A DNA stretch of 64,000 nt. Origin: CAZQVN01 sp964596775 (GTDB taxonomy: Bacteria; Eisenbacteria; RBG-16-71-46; JABDJR01; JAWXBZ01). The notes beneath the pieces are model-generated. The model was not told where the DNA came from. It did no database searches and was given only the letters and a program-made list of their open reading frames with translations. How positions within the stretch are numbered: position 1 is the first letter of the stretch; every line of letters starts with the position of its first letter. Where the stretch lies: the NCBI GenBank assembly GCA_964596775.1, contig CAZQVN010000018.1:1-64000 (forward strand). Direction: 5' to 3'. The position numbers were made by a program, and so were the translations under genes. Shown piece by piece: positions 39,841-47,193 of the stretch.

Positions 39841-39898
39841 CGGGTATGGATACCCGCTCTGGCCCGGTACCGACCGGGGCAGGGACAGCTAAGGAGAG
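39841..39898 (+). promoter_or_regulatory. Candidate CsrA-binding leader of fliC
   Basis: CGGGTATGGATACCCG (39841-39856) forms a hairpin exposing a GGA in its loop, the preferred CsrA target. A second hairpin CCCGGT/ACCGGG (39863-39878) follows. Further GGA motifs lie at 39883-39885 and inside the Shine-Dalgarno sequence AAGGAGAG (39891-39898). Upstream-loop plus Shine-Dalgarno GGA is the layout of the B. subtilis hag leader. fliW and csrA lie about 10 kb upstream. Confidence 0.6.
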
Positions 39899-39905
39899 TG
39901 CCACC

Positions 39906-40745
39906 ATGGCAGAAGGCGATATCACCAGAATCAGGTCCAACATCCAGGGCCTGAACATCCTCAACGCGCTCCGCAACGTCAACAACAACCTGACCACCCA
40001 CCAGCTGCGTCTCGCCACCGGCAAGCGGATCAACTCCGCCGGCGACGATCCGGCGGGTCTGTCGATCGCCACCCGCCTCCAGGGCCGTTCGCGGACCCTC
40101 AAGCAGGTGTTCGAGAACATCGGAGAGGCCAAGAACATTCTCTCCGTTGCCGAGGGTGGACTCGCGAAGTTGAACGACATCCTGACCGACATCCAAGCCA
40201 AGATCTCCAAGGCCGCCTCGGATTCGATCGGAACCATCGAGCGTCAGGCCATCAGCCAGCAGATCGTGTCGCTGACCGACGAAATCGACTCGATCGCCGC
40301 GAACACGAAGTTCAACGGCGTGCAGCTGCTCGGTTCGGCCTCCACGTTCACGTTCCAGACGGCCGAGTCCGCCCAGACGGCGTACTCCACCTCGAAGTAC
40401 TTCGCCACGTTCCTCGGGCTGACGAACGTCGACGCCCTGACGAACGGCTCCGTGATCAACAGCACGAACTACCTCACCTACCTGAACGAAGTCACCGCGG
40501 CGCTGAATACGGTCAGCTCCGGCCTGACGACGATCGGTTCGCTCACGAACCGTTTCACGGTGAAGGAAGACGTGATCTCGGTCGAGCAGGCGAACACCGA
40601 AGCGGCGTACAACCGGATCCTGAACGCGGACATCGCTTCGGAACAGCTGGAAGCGACGAAGTTCCAGATCCTGTCGCAGACGGCCCTCGCGATCCTCGGC
40701 CAGTCCAACCAGAACAGCGCAGGAGTCCTTTCACTCTTCCGGTAG
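39906..40745 (+). CDS. fliC: Flagellin FliC (compact type)
   Basis: A 279-residue flagellin. The N-terminal D0/D1 part has IQGLNILNALRNVNNNLTTH and KRINSAGDDPAGLSIATRLQ; the C-terminal D1/D0 part has NRILNADIASEQLEATKFQI, LSQTALAILGQSNQNSAG and VLSLF. The surface-exposed central region is short (about residues 150-190) and rich in Ser, Thr and Asn, all possible O-glycosylation sites. It is secreted by the flagellar type III system and polymerises as the filament. ATG 39906 has AAGGAGAG 7 nt upstream. Translation is probably under FliW-CsrA control. Confidence 0.97.
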   Translation: MAEGDITRIRSNIQGLNILNALRNVNNNLTTHQLRLATGKRINSAGDDPAGLSIATRLQGRSRTLKQVFENIGEAKNILSVAEGGLAKLNDILTDIQAKISKAASDSIGTIERQAISQQIVSLTDEIDSIAANTKFNGVQLLGSASTFTFQTAESAQTAYSTSKYFATFLGLTNVDALTNGSVINSTNYLTYLNEVTAALNTVSSGLTTIGSLTNRFTVKEDVISVEQANTEAAYNRILNADIASEQLEATKFQILSQTALAILGQSNQNSAGVLSLFR

Positions 40746-40765
40746 GCCCGTGAGGCCGCGGGGAA

Positions 40766-40787
40766 GGTTCACCCTTCGGGGTGAGCC
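40766..40787 (+). terminator. UUCG-tetraloop hairpin after fliC
   Basis: GGTTCACCC (40766-40774) and GGGTGAGCC (40779-40787) form a 9-bp stem (one G-U pair) closed by a TTCG tetraloop, the most stable RNA loop class. It lies 20 nt after the flagellin stop codon. There is no T-run, so it may stabilise the fliC mRNA or attenuate read-through to fliS. Confidence 0.6.
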
Positions 40788-40830
40788 GGCCCCGGCCGGA
40801 ACAGGTGAACGTTAACCCAGTCATCCCGGA

Positions 40831-40858
40831 CCGGGAGGGGGAGGGATCCCCCTTCCGG
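40831..40858 (+). promoter_or_regulatory. 12-bp-stem hairpin upstream of fliS
   Basis: CCGGGAGGGGGA pairs with TCCCCCTTCCGG across a GGGA loop, with one G-T wobble. It lies 26 nt upstream of the fliS start codon. The loop and stem contain GGA motifs, so it might be a CsrA target or a processing site. Confidence 0.45.
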
Positions 40859-40884
40859 GCCGGAAGCGGAGCGGATTTCAGCTT

Positions 40885-41220
40885 ATGAGCCAGGCACTGA
40901 CCACATACGCGGCGTCGTCGAACAACTACCGTGAACAGGAAATCCAGGCGATGAGCCAGGAGGAACTGATCCTGTTCACCTACCGGCTCGGCGTGCGCGC
41001 CGTTCGCAAGAAGGACCGCACGATGTCCATCCGCGTCCTGACCGAGCTCGTCAACGGCCTGAACTTCGAGGCCGGCGACATCGCGGGCAAGCTGCTGACC
41101 CTGTACGACTACATGATCCGCCAGGTTCGCGAAGGGAATTTCGAGGAAGTGGAAACCATGCTGTCGGATCTCCTGGCAACATGGGAAAAGGCCCTCGGCA
41201 CGAAGGTCGAGGCCGCATAG
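40885..41220 (+). CDS. fliS: Flagellin export chaperone FliS
   Basis: A 111-residue helical protein: NNYREQEIQAMSQEELILFT followed by YRLGVRAVRKKDRTM and LLTLYDYMIRQVREGNFEEV. This follows the FliS pattern (Tyr-rich N-terminus, then repeated helices that wrap the flagellin C-terminus). Length is slightly below the usual 125-135. Position between fliC and fliD supports the call. It keeps flagellin monomeric and delivers it to the export gate. The ATG has AGCGGAG about 13 nt upstream. Confidence 0.85.
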   Translation: MSQALTTYAASSNNYREQEIQAMSQEELILFTYRLGVRAVRKKDRTMSIRVLTELVNGLNFEAGDIAGKLLTLYDYMIRQVREGNFEEVETMLSDLLATWEKALGTKVEAA

Positions 41221-41277
41221 GCAATTGCGAAGGCGCTCGCCCTTGAACGGGCGGGCGGGTTCACGGGAGTGTTTTCA

Positions 41278-42666
41278 ATGAGCATCGGTTCCGCAACCGG
41301 AGGATCACTCGACAGCTTCATCGCGCAGCTGATTTCTCTCGAACGGTTTCCGGCCGTCAAGCTGGAAAAGTCGAAAACGGTCGTGGCCCAGAAGCTGGCT
41401 GTCCTGTCGGACATCGACTCGAAGTTGACGGCGCTCAAGAACGCGCTCTCGGGGCTCAAGAGCTCCGGCTCCCTCTCCTCGCTTCATGCATTCACCGTTT
41501 CCTCCAGCGACGACAAGGTCCTGACCGCCACGGCCAACTCCGACGCGTCGGCCGGCACGCACGTTCTCCGCGTGTCGAGCCTCGCGCGGTCGCACGCCCT
41601 GGCCTCGGGAAGCTTCATCAGCTCCGGAACGTCCTTTGCGGCGGGTACCCACGGGTTCAACGTGACCGTGGACGGAACGACGACCAGCGTCAACGTCACC
41701 GTGGCCGAAGGGGACACGAACGCGACCGTGCTGGCCAGGGCCGCCTCGGCGGTGAACCTGTCCGGCGCGGCGGTGTCCGCCTCCGTCGTGACGACGGATG
41801 CGGCCACCGGCGCCCAGAAGCTCGTTCTCACGTCGAAGGAGAGCGGAACCCGGAACATCATCGCGAGCATTTCCGATACCACGGGGTCCTTCGCGACCTC
41901 CCTCGGCATCGCCGGAACCTCGTCGACGACCGCGTACTCGGCGGCCACGACGCTGACCGCGGCCAACGCCGTGTTCACGCTGAACGGGATCAGCCTCTCG
42001 AGTTCCTCGAACAACGTTTCCGACGCGCTCGCCGGCCTCACGCTCGACCTGAAGGGAATCGAGACGGGCACGGACGTGACGATCAAGATCGCCGCGGACA
42101 CGGAGAAGGGGAAGGAGAAGGTCGAGGAGTTCCTGGCGAAGTACAACGAGCTCCTGACCCATGTCCGGAGCAAGCTGGCCACCAGCGACAAGTTCGAAAC
42201 ACGCGGCATCCTGGCCGGCTCGACGTCGTTCGTGACGCTGATCAACGACCTGAGGTTCGGGGCCACCCGGAGCGTTTCCGGCCTGGCGTCCGGCAGCCTC
42301 GCCAGTCTCGGGGAAATCGGCATCTCGGCGGACCGCGAAGGAAAGCTCACGCTGTCCGACGCAGGCAAGCTGGAGGCGGCCCTGTCCACGAAACTCGGCC
42401 AGGTGGAAGACCTGCTCGGGTCCGCGGACGGCGTGGCCAACCGGCTTGCCACGGTCGTGGCCAATTTCACGGGAACGAACGGAAGCCTGGAACAGGAAAA
42501 AAATCTTCTCGACAGCCAGACACGGCGGCTGAACGAGCGGATCGCCCAGATCGACGCACGGCTGGTCCAGCGGGAAAAGATCCTGCGGGCCCAGTATGGA
42601 CGGATGATCGAAATCGTGACACGACTCACCGGGCAGCAGGTCAATCTCGGTGGGAGTGGGTTTTAA
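41278..42666 (+). CDS. fliD: Flagellar filament cap protein FliD (HAP2)
   Basis: A 462-residue cap protein. The N-terminal FliD_N domain starts SIGSATGGSLDSFIAQLISL and EKSKTVVAQKLAVLSDIDSK; the flagellin hook IN-type motif lies in the middle; the C-terminal domain ends ERIAQIDARLVQREKILRAQ and YGRMIEIVTRLTGQQV. Length is typical (E. coli 468). FliD pentamers or hexamers cap the growing filament and fold flagellin. ATG 41278 has GGGAG 8-9 nt upstream. A GC-rich hairpin lies in the 57-bp gap after fliS. Confidence 0.95.
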   Translation: MSIGSATGGSLDSFIAQLISLERFPAVKLEKSKTVVAQKLAVLSDIDSKLTALKNALSGLKSSGSLSSLHAFTVSSSDDKVLTATANSDASAGTHVLRVSSLARSHALASGSFISSGTSFAAGTHGFNVTVDGTTTSVNVTVAEGDTNATVLARAASAVNLSGAAVSASVVTTDAATGAQKLVLTSKESGTRNIIASISDTTGSFATSLGIAGTSSTTAYSAATTLTAANAVFTLNGISLSSSSNNVSDALAGLTLDLKGIETGTDVTIKIAADTEKGKEKVEEFLAKYNELLTHVRSKLATSDKFETRGILAGSTSFVTLINDLRFGATRSVSGLASGSLASLGEIGISADREGKLTLSDAGKLEAALSTKLGQVEDLLGSADGVANRLATVVANFTGTNGSLEQEKNLLDSQTRRLNERIAQIDARLVQREKILRAQYGRMIEIVTRLTGQQVNLGGSGF

Positions 42667-42675
42667 GAGGTAACG

Positions 42676-43062
42676 ATGATCAATCGAATCGGTGATGGAT
42701 CCCAGGATCAGGCAGCGCTGGCGGCTTCGCTGGCGATCGCCGGCGTCCAGGGAAGCCCGGACCGGGCCCGGGCGGAAGAACCACGCAGCCGCGTGGACGA
42801 AACCCGGAAATTCGAGCCGGACAAGCCGGAGGACGAGGACTCCGACAAGGGGTTGAAGGCGGCCCGGTCGATCCTCGCTGACCTCGCCGACCCCAATGTC
42901 GGCGTGACCTTCGTCAAGGTCGAAGGGGTCGACGACCTCGTCATCCGGGTCATGAACCGCAAGACCGGCGAAGTCGTCCGGCAGGTCCCTCCCGACGAGG
43001 TCGTGGAGATGAAGAAGCGCTTCGCGGAGCTTCTCGGGATGTACAAGGACCTGAAGGCGTGA
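42676..43062 (+). CDS. flaG: FlaG-family protein
   Basis: A 128-residue protein whose C-terminal half matches the FlaG fold: VGVTFVKVEGVDDLVIRVMN, RKTGEVVRQVPPDEVVEMKK. The N-terminal 60 residues are charged and disordered. FlaG proteins in other bacteria influence filament length; the mechanism is unclear. It starts 9 bp after fliD and its stop overlaps the next gene's GTG (GTGA), so these genes are coupled. Confidence 0.88.
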   Translation: MINRIGDGSQDQAALAASLAIAGVQGSPDRARAEEPRSRVDETRKFEPDKPEDEDSDKGLKAARSILADLADPNVGVTFVKVEGVDDLVIRVMNRKTGEVVRQVPPDEVVEMKKRFAELLGMYKDLKA

Positions 43063-43418
43063 CCGAGCCCCGCTGTGCGGACCGTTCCGCCCCGGACTCC
43101 GCGTCGCTCGCGCGACGGCTGGCCGGCGTGACGCACGCGCTGCTCGCTTCGCTGGACCGCGACGACCTGGACGAGGCGCTGCGGCTCACGGAAGAGCGCG
43201 GGCGGCTGATCGCCGAACTCGCCTCGACCGGCACGGCCGGTTCCGGACTCGATCCGCTCCTGCGCGAGGCCCGCGACGCGGGCCGGAACGCGCTGTCCAG
43301 CGCCACGCGGCGGGCGGCGGAGCTGCACGAGGAGCTCGCCTCGCTCGACACGGGGCGCTCGAGCCTGTCGGCGTACGACCCCGGCAGCGGCGGCGGATCG
43401 CTGGACGTATCGCGCTGA
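43059..43418 (+). CDS. FliT/FlgN-like flagellar chaperone (putative)
   Basis: A 119-residue helical protein with a GTG start overlapping the flaG stop. Three amphipathic helices are evident (LARRLAGVTHALLASLDRDD, LDEALRLTEERGRLIAELAS, RRAAELHEELASLDTGRSSL), and the C-terminus is Ser/Gly-rich. This pattern and the position after fliD-flaG suggest a FliT-type chaperone of FliD, but sequence similarity is too weak to name it with certainty. It is the last gene of the filament cluster. Confidence 0.55.
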   Translation: MTEPRCADRSAPDSASLARRLAGVTHALLASLDRDDLDEALRLTEERGRLIAELASTGTAGSGLDPLLREARDAGRNALSSATRRAAELHEELASLDTGRSSLSAYDPGSGGGSLDVSR

Positions 43419-43461
43419 CTGCGCGGTCGCCCGCGGCGTCGGCCAGGGAATGTCCGCGCAG
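43416..43461. terminator. Inverted repeat between convergent units
   Basis: CTGCGCGG (43416-43423) and CCGCGCAG (43454-43461) are perfect inverted arms 30 nt apart, directly after the filament cluster's last stop codon. A GAGCCGG/GCCGGCC stretch follows. It may act as a bidirectional 3'-end structure between the filament cluster and the minus-strand ModA-like gene. Confidence 0.35.
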
Positions 43462-43519
43462 CTGAGCCGGTGAAGCCGGCCGGTCCCGACCGCACCCGAA
43501 TCCCCCCGCAAGCCCTCCC

Positions 43520-44314
43520 TTACTTCAGCGGCCGAACCAGTCCCATCCCCTCGAGGATCTCACCGGCTTCCTCCGACAGCAGAAACGTGACGAAAGCCCG
43601 CGCCGCGTCCGGATGATCGGCGTCCACCGGGACCGCCGCCGTCCAGGCGATCGGCTCGGAATAGGGGCGCTCCAGCGTGCCGACGACGCGGAAGCGGTCG
43701 GTGCCGCGGACGTCGCTGAGATAGAGAAAGCCCCCCTCCGCATACCCGGTGGCGATCAGCTCCTCCACCTCGAGCGTCGAGTTCTCGTACACCGCCTTGG
43801 AGGCGACGGCCGGCCAGACACCCATCGCGTTCAGGGCCACCACCGCCATGAGGCCGGCCGGCATCCGGGCCGGATCGGGGAGGGCCACGCGGAGAACGGC
43901 CGGGGAGCCCAGCTCCAGCGGCGTGCGCAGCCGCCCGTAGTTCGGGGCGCAGAGAACGAGCCGGTCCAGCGCGATCGTCTTCGTGAACGCGGCATCGAGG
44001 CGCCCTTCGCGCAGAAGGAGGTCGGCGTCGAAGGCGCCGGCGGACAGGTAGAGGTCGTCCCGCCCGCGCCGCGCCCGCTCCTCGAGCGCGCGGGGCGATT
44101 CATGCCGCACCCGGATGTTTACGTCCGGATGCCGCTCCTGAAACCGCGCGGCCAGGACGGCCACCGCCGATTCGAGGCCGCGCGACGCCGCCAGATCGAG
44201 CCGGCCGGAGTCCCGCAGGGGGGCCGCATCCGCGGCGCCAACCCCCGCGCCCGGCGGAACCCCCATCACCAGAACGAACGCCAGAACACCCGCGGCGCGC
44301 AATCCCGTTCTCAT
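43520..44314 (-). CDS. ModA-like periplasmic substrate-binding protein
   Basis: A 264-residue exported protein. A signal peptide (LRAAGVLAFVLVMGVPPGAG, cleavage near residue 30) precedes a type-2 periplasmic binding fold like ModA/WtpA: LDLAASRGLESAVAVLAARF, VNIRVRHESPRALEERARRG, DDLYLSAGAFDADLLLREGR, ALDRLVLCAPN, AARAFVTFLLSEEAGEILEG. ModA-type proteins bind molybdate or tungstate. No ModB or ModC gene is near; instead its start overlaps the stop of a CPA antiporter gene by 4 bp (ATGA). It may be a repurposed binding protein or signal sensor. Substrate uncertain. Confidence 0.75.
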   Translation of the reverse strand: MRTGLRAAGVLAFVLVMGVPPGAGVGAADAAPLRDSGRLDLAASRGLESAVAVLAARFQERHPDVNIRVRHESPRALEERARRGRDDLYLSAGAFDADLLLREGRLDAAFTKTIALDRLVLCAPNYGRLRTPLELGSPAVLRVALPDPARMPAGLMAVVALNAMGVWPAVASKAVYENSTLEVEELIATGYAEGGFLYLSDVRGTDRFRVVGTLERPYSEPIAWTAAVPVDADHPDAARAFVTFLLSEEAGEILEGMGLVRPLK

Positions 44315-45774
44315 CCCGCCTCCCTTTCCCCCACGAGTCGAATCTGAAGCACCGGAAACAGCTCCGGCGGCGAATAGCAGTACACGTCGTCCCCTTCGTT
44401 GAGGACGGTCGTTCCGCGCGGCCGGATGCGCGTGCCGCTGCGGCTGATCAGCACGACGAGGCAGTTGTTCGGAAGGTCGATTTCATGGAGCGCCCGCCCG
44501 GCCGCCGGCGACCCCTCCTCGATCCGGAAGCAGGCCACGCCCCCCGGGCCGAGGTCGACCATGTCCAGCGGTTCCGGGGCCTCGTGGGCCTTCGTCCGGA
44601 GCCGGAGCACGCCCGCGAGCCAGGGCACCGAGATCCCGTGCAGGAACGCCGAAAGCACCACCACCACCGCCACGACGCCGAGGATCCACGCCGCGCCGGT
44701 CAGGTCGTTGGAGTAGGCGAACGTGGCCAGCGCCACCGGCACGGAGCCCTTGAGGCCGACCCAGGACACGAACGTCTTCTGGGCCCCGGTCAGCCGGCTC
44801 TTCGGAAGGGCGAGCAGCGTGGCCAGGGGCCGGGCGATGAACACGAGGGCCGCGGTCACGAGGACGCCGGTGCCGAGGGACGCCATGAACGCCGAGGGGG
44901 GCACGAGGAGGCCGAGCAGGACGAACAGGGTGATCTGGGACAGCCAGGGGAGCCCCTCGTGGAACCGGCGCATCGGCCCGCGGTCGGGGAGGTCCGAGTT
45001 GCCGATGACGACGGCGCCGACGAACACGCCGAGAAACCCCGACCCGTGCAGCAGCGACGTGAGCCCGTAGATGATGAACGCCGCGGCCACCGTGAGCAGC
45101 GTGTACAGGACCTCCGCGTCGGGCTTCAGGTGGTTCAGCACCCACACGGTGAACTGGCCGAGAAAGAAGCCGATCCCGGCCCCGAGCAGCGCCGAGCTGA
45201 GGAACGCGAGCACGATCTTCAGCCAGTCGGTGCGCTGGCCGAGCGCCCACGAGAGGATCACGATGGCGAGGAACGCCGACATGGCCGCGCCCACCGCGGA
45301 TTCGAAGCGGAGGAGCTCCATCGTCCGGCGGTCGGTGCGGGCCCGGCGCGACCGGAACAGGCTCCCGAGCGCCACCGGGTCCGTGGAGGCCACGACGGCG
45401 CCGAGCAGGGCGCCGGACGCCCACGAAACGCCCGCGGTCAGGTGCGCCACGGCGGCCACGACGGTGGTGGCCACGACCGGACCGAGAACGCCGAGCCACA
45501 CGCCGGGTCGCAGCACCGCGCCGACCGTGTCCCAGCGCGAGGCCATCCCCGAGGAGAAAAGGATGCCGATCAGCGAGATCGTGCCCATGAACTGGGCGAG
45601 TTTCGCGTCGCGGAACGCGATGTTCCCCGGCCCTTCCGGCCCGGCCAGCATGCCGCCGGCCATGAACAGGACGAGCGCCGGCACGCCGAGATGCGGGGAG
45701 AGTTTCGTGGCCAGTATTCCGAGCAGCAGGAGGACGCCGAGCAGGAGCAGGAGAAGATCGGTCGGACTTACCAT
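44311..45774 (-). CDS. CPA1-family K+(Na+)/H+ antiporter with RCK_C domain (NhaP2/CvrA-like)
   Basis: A 487-residue membrane antiporter. About twelve hydrophobic segments include the CPA motifs GALLGAVVASTDPVALGSLF, ELLRFESAVGAAMSAFLAIV and WVGLKGSVPVALATFAYS. A C-terminal cytoplasmic RCK_C (TrkA_C) domain (about 405-487, GGVACFRIEEGSPAAGRALH) resembles the regulatory domain of CvrA/NhaP2. It would exchange monovalent cations for protons. ATG 45774 has AGGA at about 8 nt. Its stop overlaps the start of the ModA-like gene, so translation is coupled. Confidence 0.88.
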   Translation of the reverse strand: MVSPTDLLLLLLGVLLLLGILATKLSPHLGVPALVLFMAGGMLAGPEGPGNIAFRDAKLAQFMGTISLIGILFSSGMASRWDTVGAVLRPGVWLGVLGPVVATTVVAAVAHLTAGVSWASGALLGAVVASTDPVALGSLFRSRRARTDRRTMELLRFESAVGAAMSAFLAIVILSWALGQRTDWLKIVLAFLSSALLGAGIGFFLGQFTVWVLNHLKPDAEVLYTLLTVAAAFIIYGLTSLLHGSGFLGVFVGAVVIGNSDLPDRGPMRRFHEGLPWLSQITLFVLLGLLVPPSAFMASLGTGVLVTAALVFIARPLATLLALPKSRLTGAQKTFVSWVGLKGSVPVALATFAYSNDLTGAAWILGVVAVVVVLSAFLHGISVPWLAGVLRLRTKAHEAPEPLDMVDLGPGGVACFRIEEGSPAAGRALHEIDLPNNCLVVLISRSGTRIRPRGTTVLNEGDDVYCYSPPELFPVLQIRLVGEREAG

Positions 45775-45890
45775 GGCGTGATCCTAGGGGTTGCCGGCGG
45801 ACCCGGCAAGCAGCGCCGTGTCCGTGACGAGAGACCGGCGTCCGGGCGTCGCGCACCGGTCCGGCACGGCCCGTCGCAGCCGCCTCGACG

Positions 45891-45919
45891 TTGACACCCC
45901 GGTATCCCGATGCTACGGT
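45891..45919 (+). promoter_or_regulatory. Sigma-70-type promoter of the NtrB/NtrC-like operon
   Basis: TTGACA (45891-45896), a 17-bp spacer, then TACGGT (45914-45919) preceded by TGC, which makes an extended -10 (TGnTA---T). Predicted start is about 45926, about 25 nt upstream of the kinase ATG. It is the best sigma-70 element seen in the window. Confidence 0.6.
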
Positions 45920-45951
45920 CGATTTCCATGTGCACCCTGGAGTCATGACCG

Positions 45952-47193
45952 ATGTCCGAGAACACCGCGAAGGGCCCGGCGGGCAACGTGCTCAAGGACA
46001 TTCTGGATCGGAACGACGCCAACCTCGGGCGCGCGAACCTGATCCGCGAACTGGTCGACCTGCACCGCCTGACCGAAAACATCCTCCGGAACATGAATTC
46101 GGGGCTGATCGCCATCAATGGTATCGGCACCGTGACCCATTTCAATGAGCAGGCGGCGTCGATCACCGGATTTTCCGCAGCGGAAGCCATCGGTCGCCCG
46201 GGCGCCCTCGTGTTCCGCACCGCCGTTCCGGGGCCGAGCCTGCTCGACAAGGCCATGACCACCGAGTTCGGCGACGGCGAGGTGGACATCCTGACGAAGG
46301 ACGAGCGGGTGGTGCCTGTGGGGCTCCGCCTGACGCCGCTCGAGGACGAGCACGGAGCCCGGGTCGGCGCGGTCGGCATCTTCGTCGATCTGACCGACGC
46401 GAAACGGGGGGAGGAGCAGGCCCGCCGCCGCGACCGCCTCGTGTCGCTCGGCGAGCTCTCCGCCGGCGTCGCCCACGAAATCCGGAATCCGCTGGCCGGC
46501 ATCGGCGCGTCCGCCCAGGTCCTCAAGAAGCGCCTCGACGCCGACGACGACCGGGTCCGCTTCGCGAACATCATCCTCGAGGAGACGGCCCGCCTGGACA
46601 AGATCGTGGAGAGCCTGCTCAGCTTCGCCCGCCCGGCCCGGCCGCACCTGTCGGAGTCCGACGTGACGGAGTGCATCACCAAGGTCCTGGCCCTGGTGAC
46701 GGAATCGGCGGAAGACCGGGCCGTGACGATCGAGACGTCGATCGAGCAGGGGATCCCGCGGATCCACATCGACCACGACCAGATCGTGCAGGTCCTGCTG
46801 AACCTTGCCCAGAACGCCCTGCAGGCGATGCCGGAGGGGGGGCGCCTGACGATCCGCCTCCGCCGCTCGCTGAAGTCGCCGTACGTGCGGCGGGTCGCCG
46901 GGCGCCGCGCCACCGATCGTGTCGAGCCGCCGCGCGAGGCCCGGCCGATGGAGTTCGTGGAGCTGGCCGTGGAGGACACCGGCGACGGCATCCCGAAGGA
47001 AACGCTGGAGCGGATCTTCGATCCGTTCTTCACCACCCGCCGCGACGGCACCGGCCTCGGCCTGTCCATCTCGCAGTCGATCATCCGGGAGCACGGCGGC
47101 ACGATTTCCATTCACTCGACGGTCGGCCGGGGCACGACGGCCACGATCCATCTACCGCTGGAGAAGAGGCATGGCCAGAGGCGAAGAGGCTGA
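45952..47193 (+). CDS. NtrB-like soluble PAS histidine kinase
   Basis: A 413-residue kinase with no membrane segment. PAS domain about 45-150 (ILRNMNSGLIAINGIGTVTH, EQAASITGFSAAEAIGRPGA). H-box SAGVAHEIRNPLAGIGASAQ with His175. ATPase domain has NLAQNALQAMPEGG, DTGDGIPKET, FFTTRRDGTGLGLSISQSII. The order PAS-HisKA-HATPase and the SAGVAHEIRNPL motif match NtrB/AtoS-type partners of NtrC regulators. Its end overlaps the downstream regulator by 23 bp, so they are a cognate pair. It is transcribed from a sigma-70 promoter immediately upstream. Confidence 0.92.
   Translation: MSENTAKGPAGNVLKDILDRNDANLGRANLIRELVDLHRLTENILRNMNSGLIAINGIGTVTHFNEQAASITGFSAAEAIGRPGALVFRTAVPGPSLLDKAMTTEFGDGEVDILTKDERVVPVGLRLTPLEDEHGARVGAVGIFVDLTDAKRGEEQARRRDRLVSLGELSAGVAHEIRNPLAGIGASAQVLKKRLDADDDRVRFANIILEETARLDKIVESLLSFARPARPHLSESDVTECITKVLALVTESAEDRAVTIETSIEQGIPRIHIDHDQIVQVLLNLAQNALQAMPEGGRLTIRLRRSLKSPYVRRVAGRRATDRVEPPREARPMEFVELAVEDTGDGIPKETLERIFDPFFTTRRDGTGLGLSISQSIIREHGGTISIHSTVGRGTTATIHLPLEKRHGQRRRG

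Larger units (their letters stand above)
39578..39905. other. 328-bp leader/intergenic region upstream of fliC
   Basis: This gap holds the kinase-side hairpins, a possible sigma-28 promoter at 39717-39744, a leader of about 150 nt with two hairpins (39841-39856 and 39863-39878), and the fliC ribosome binding site. No separate gene is supported. Confidence 0.6.

Noticed and set aside
39745..39954. A 69-codon ORF overlapping the fliC start in another frame
   Set aside because: It has no ribosome binding site and covers the CsrA-type hairpins and the fliC start codon. Its composition looks like chance open sequence in high-GC DNA.
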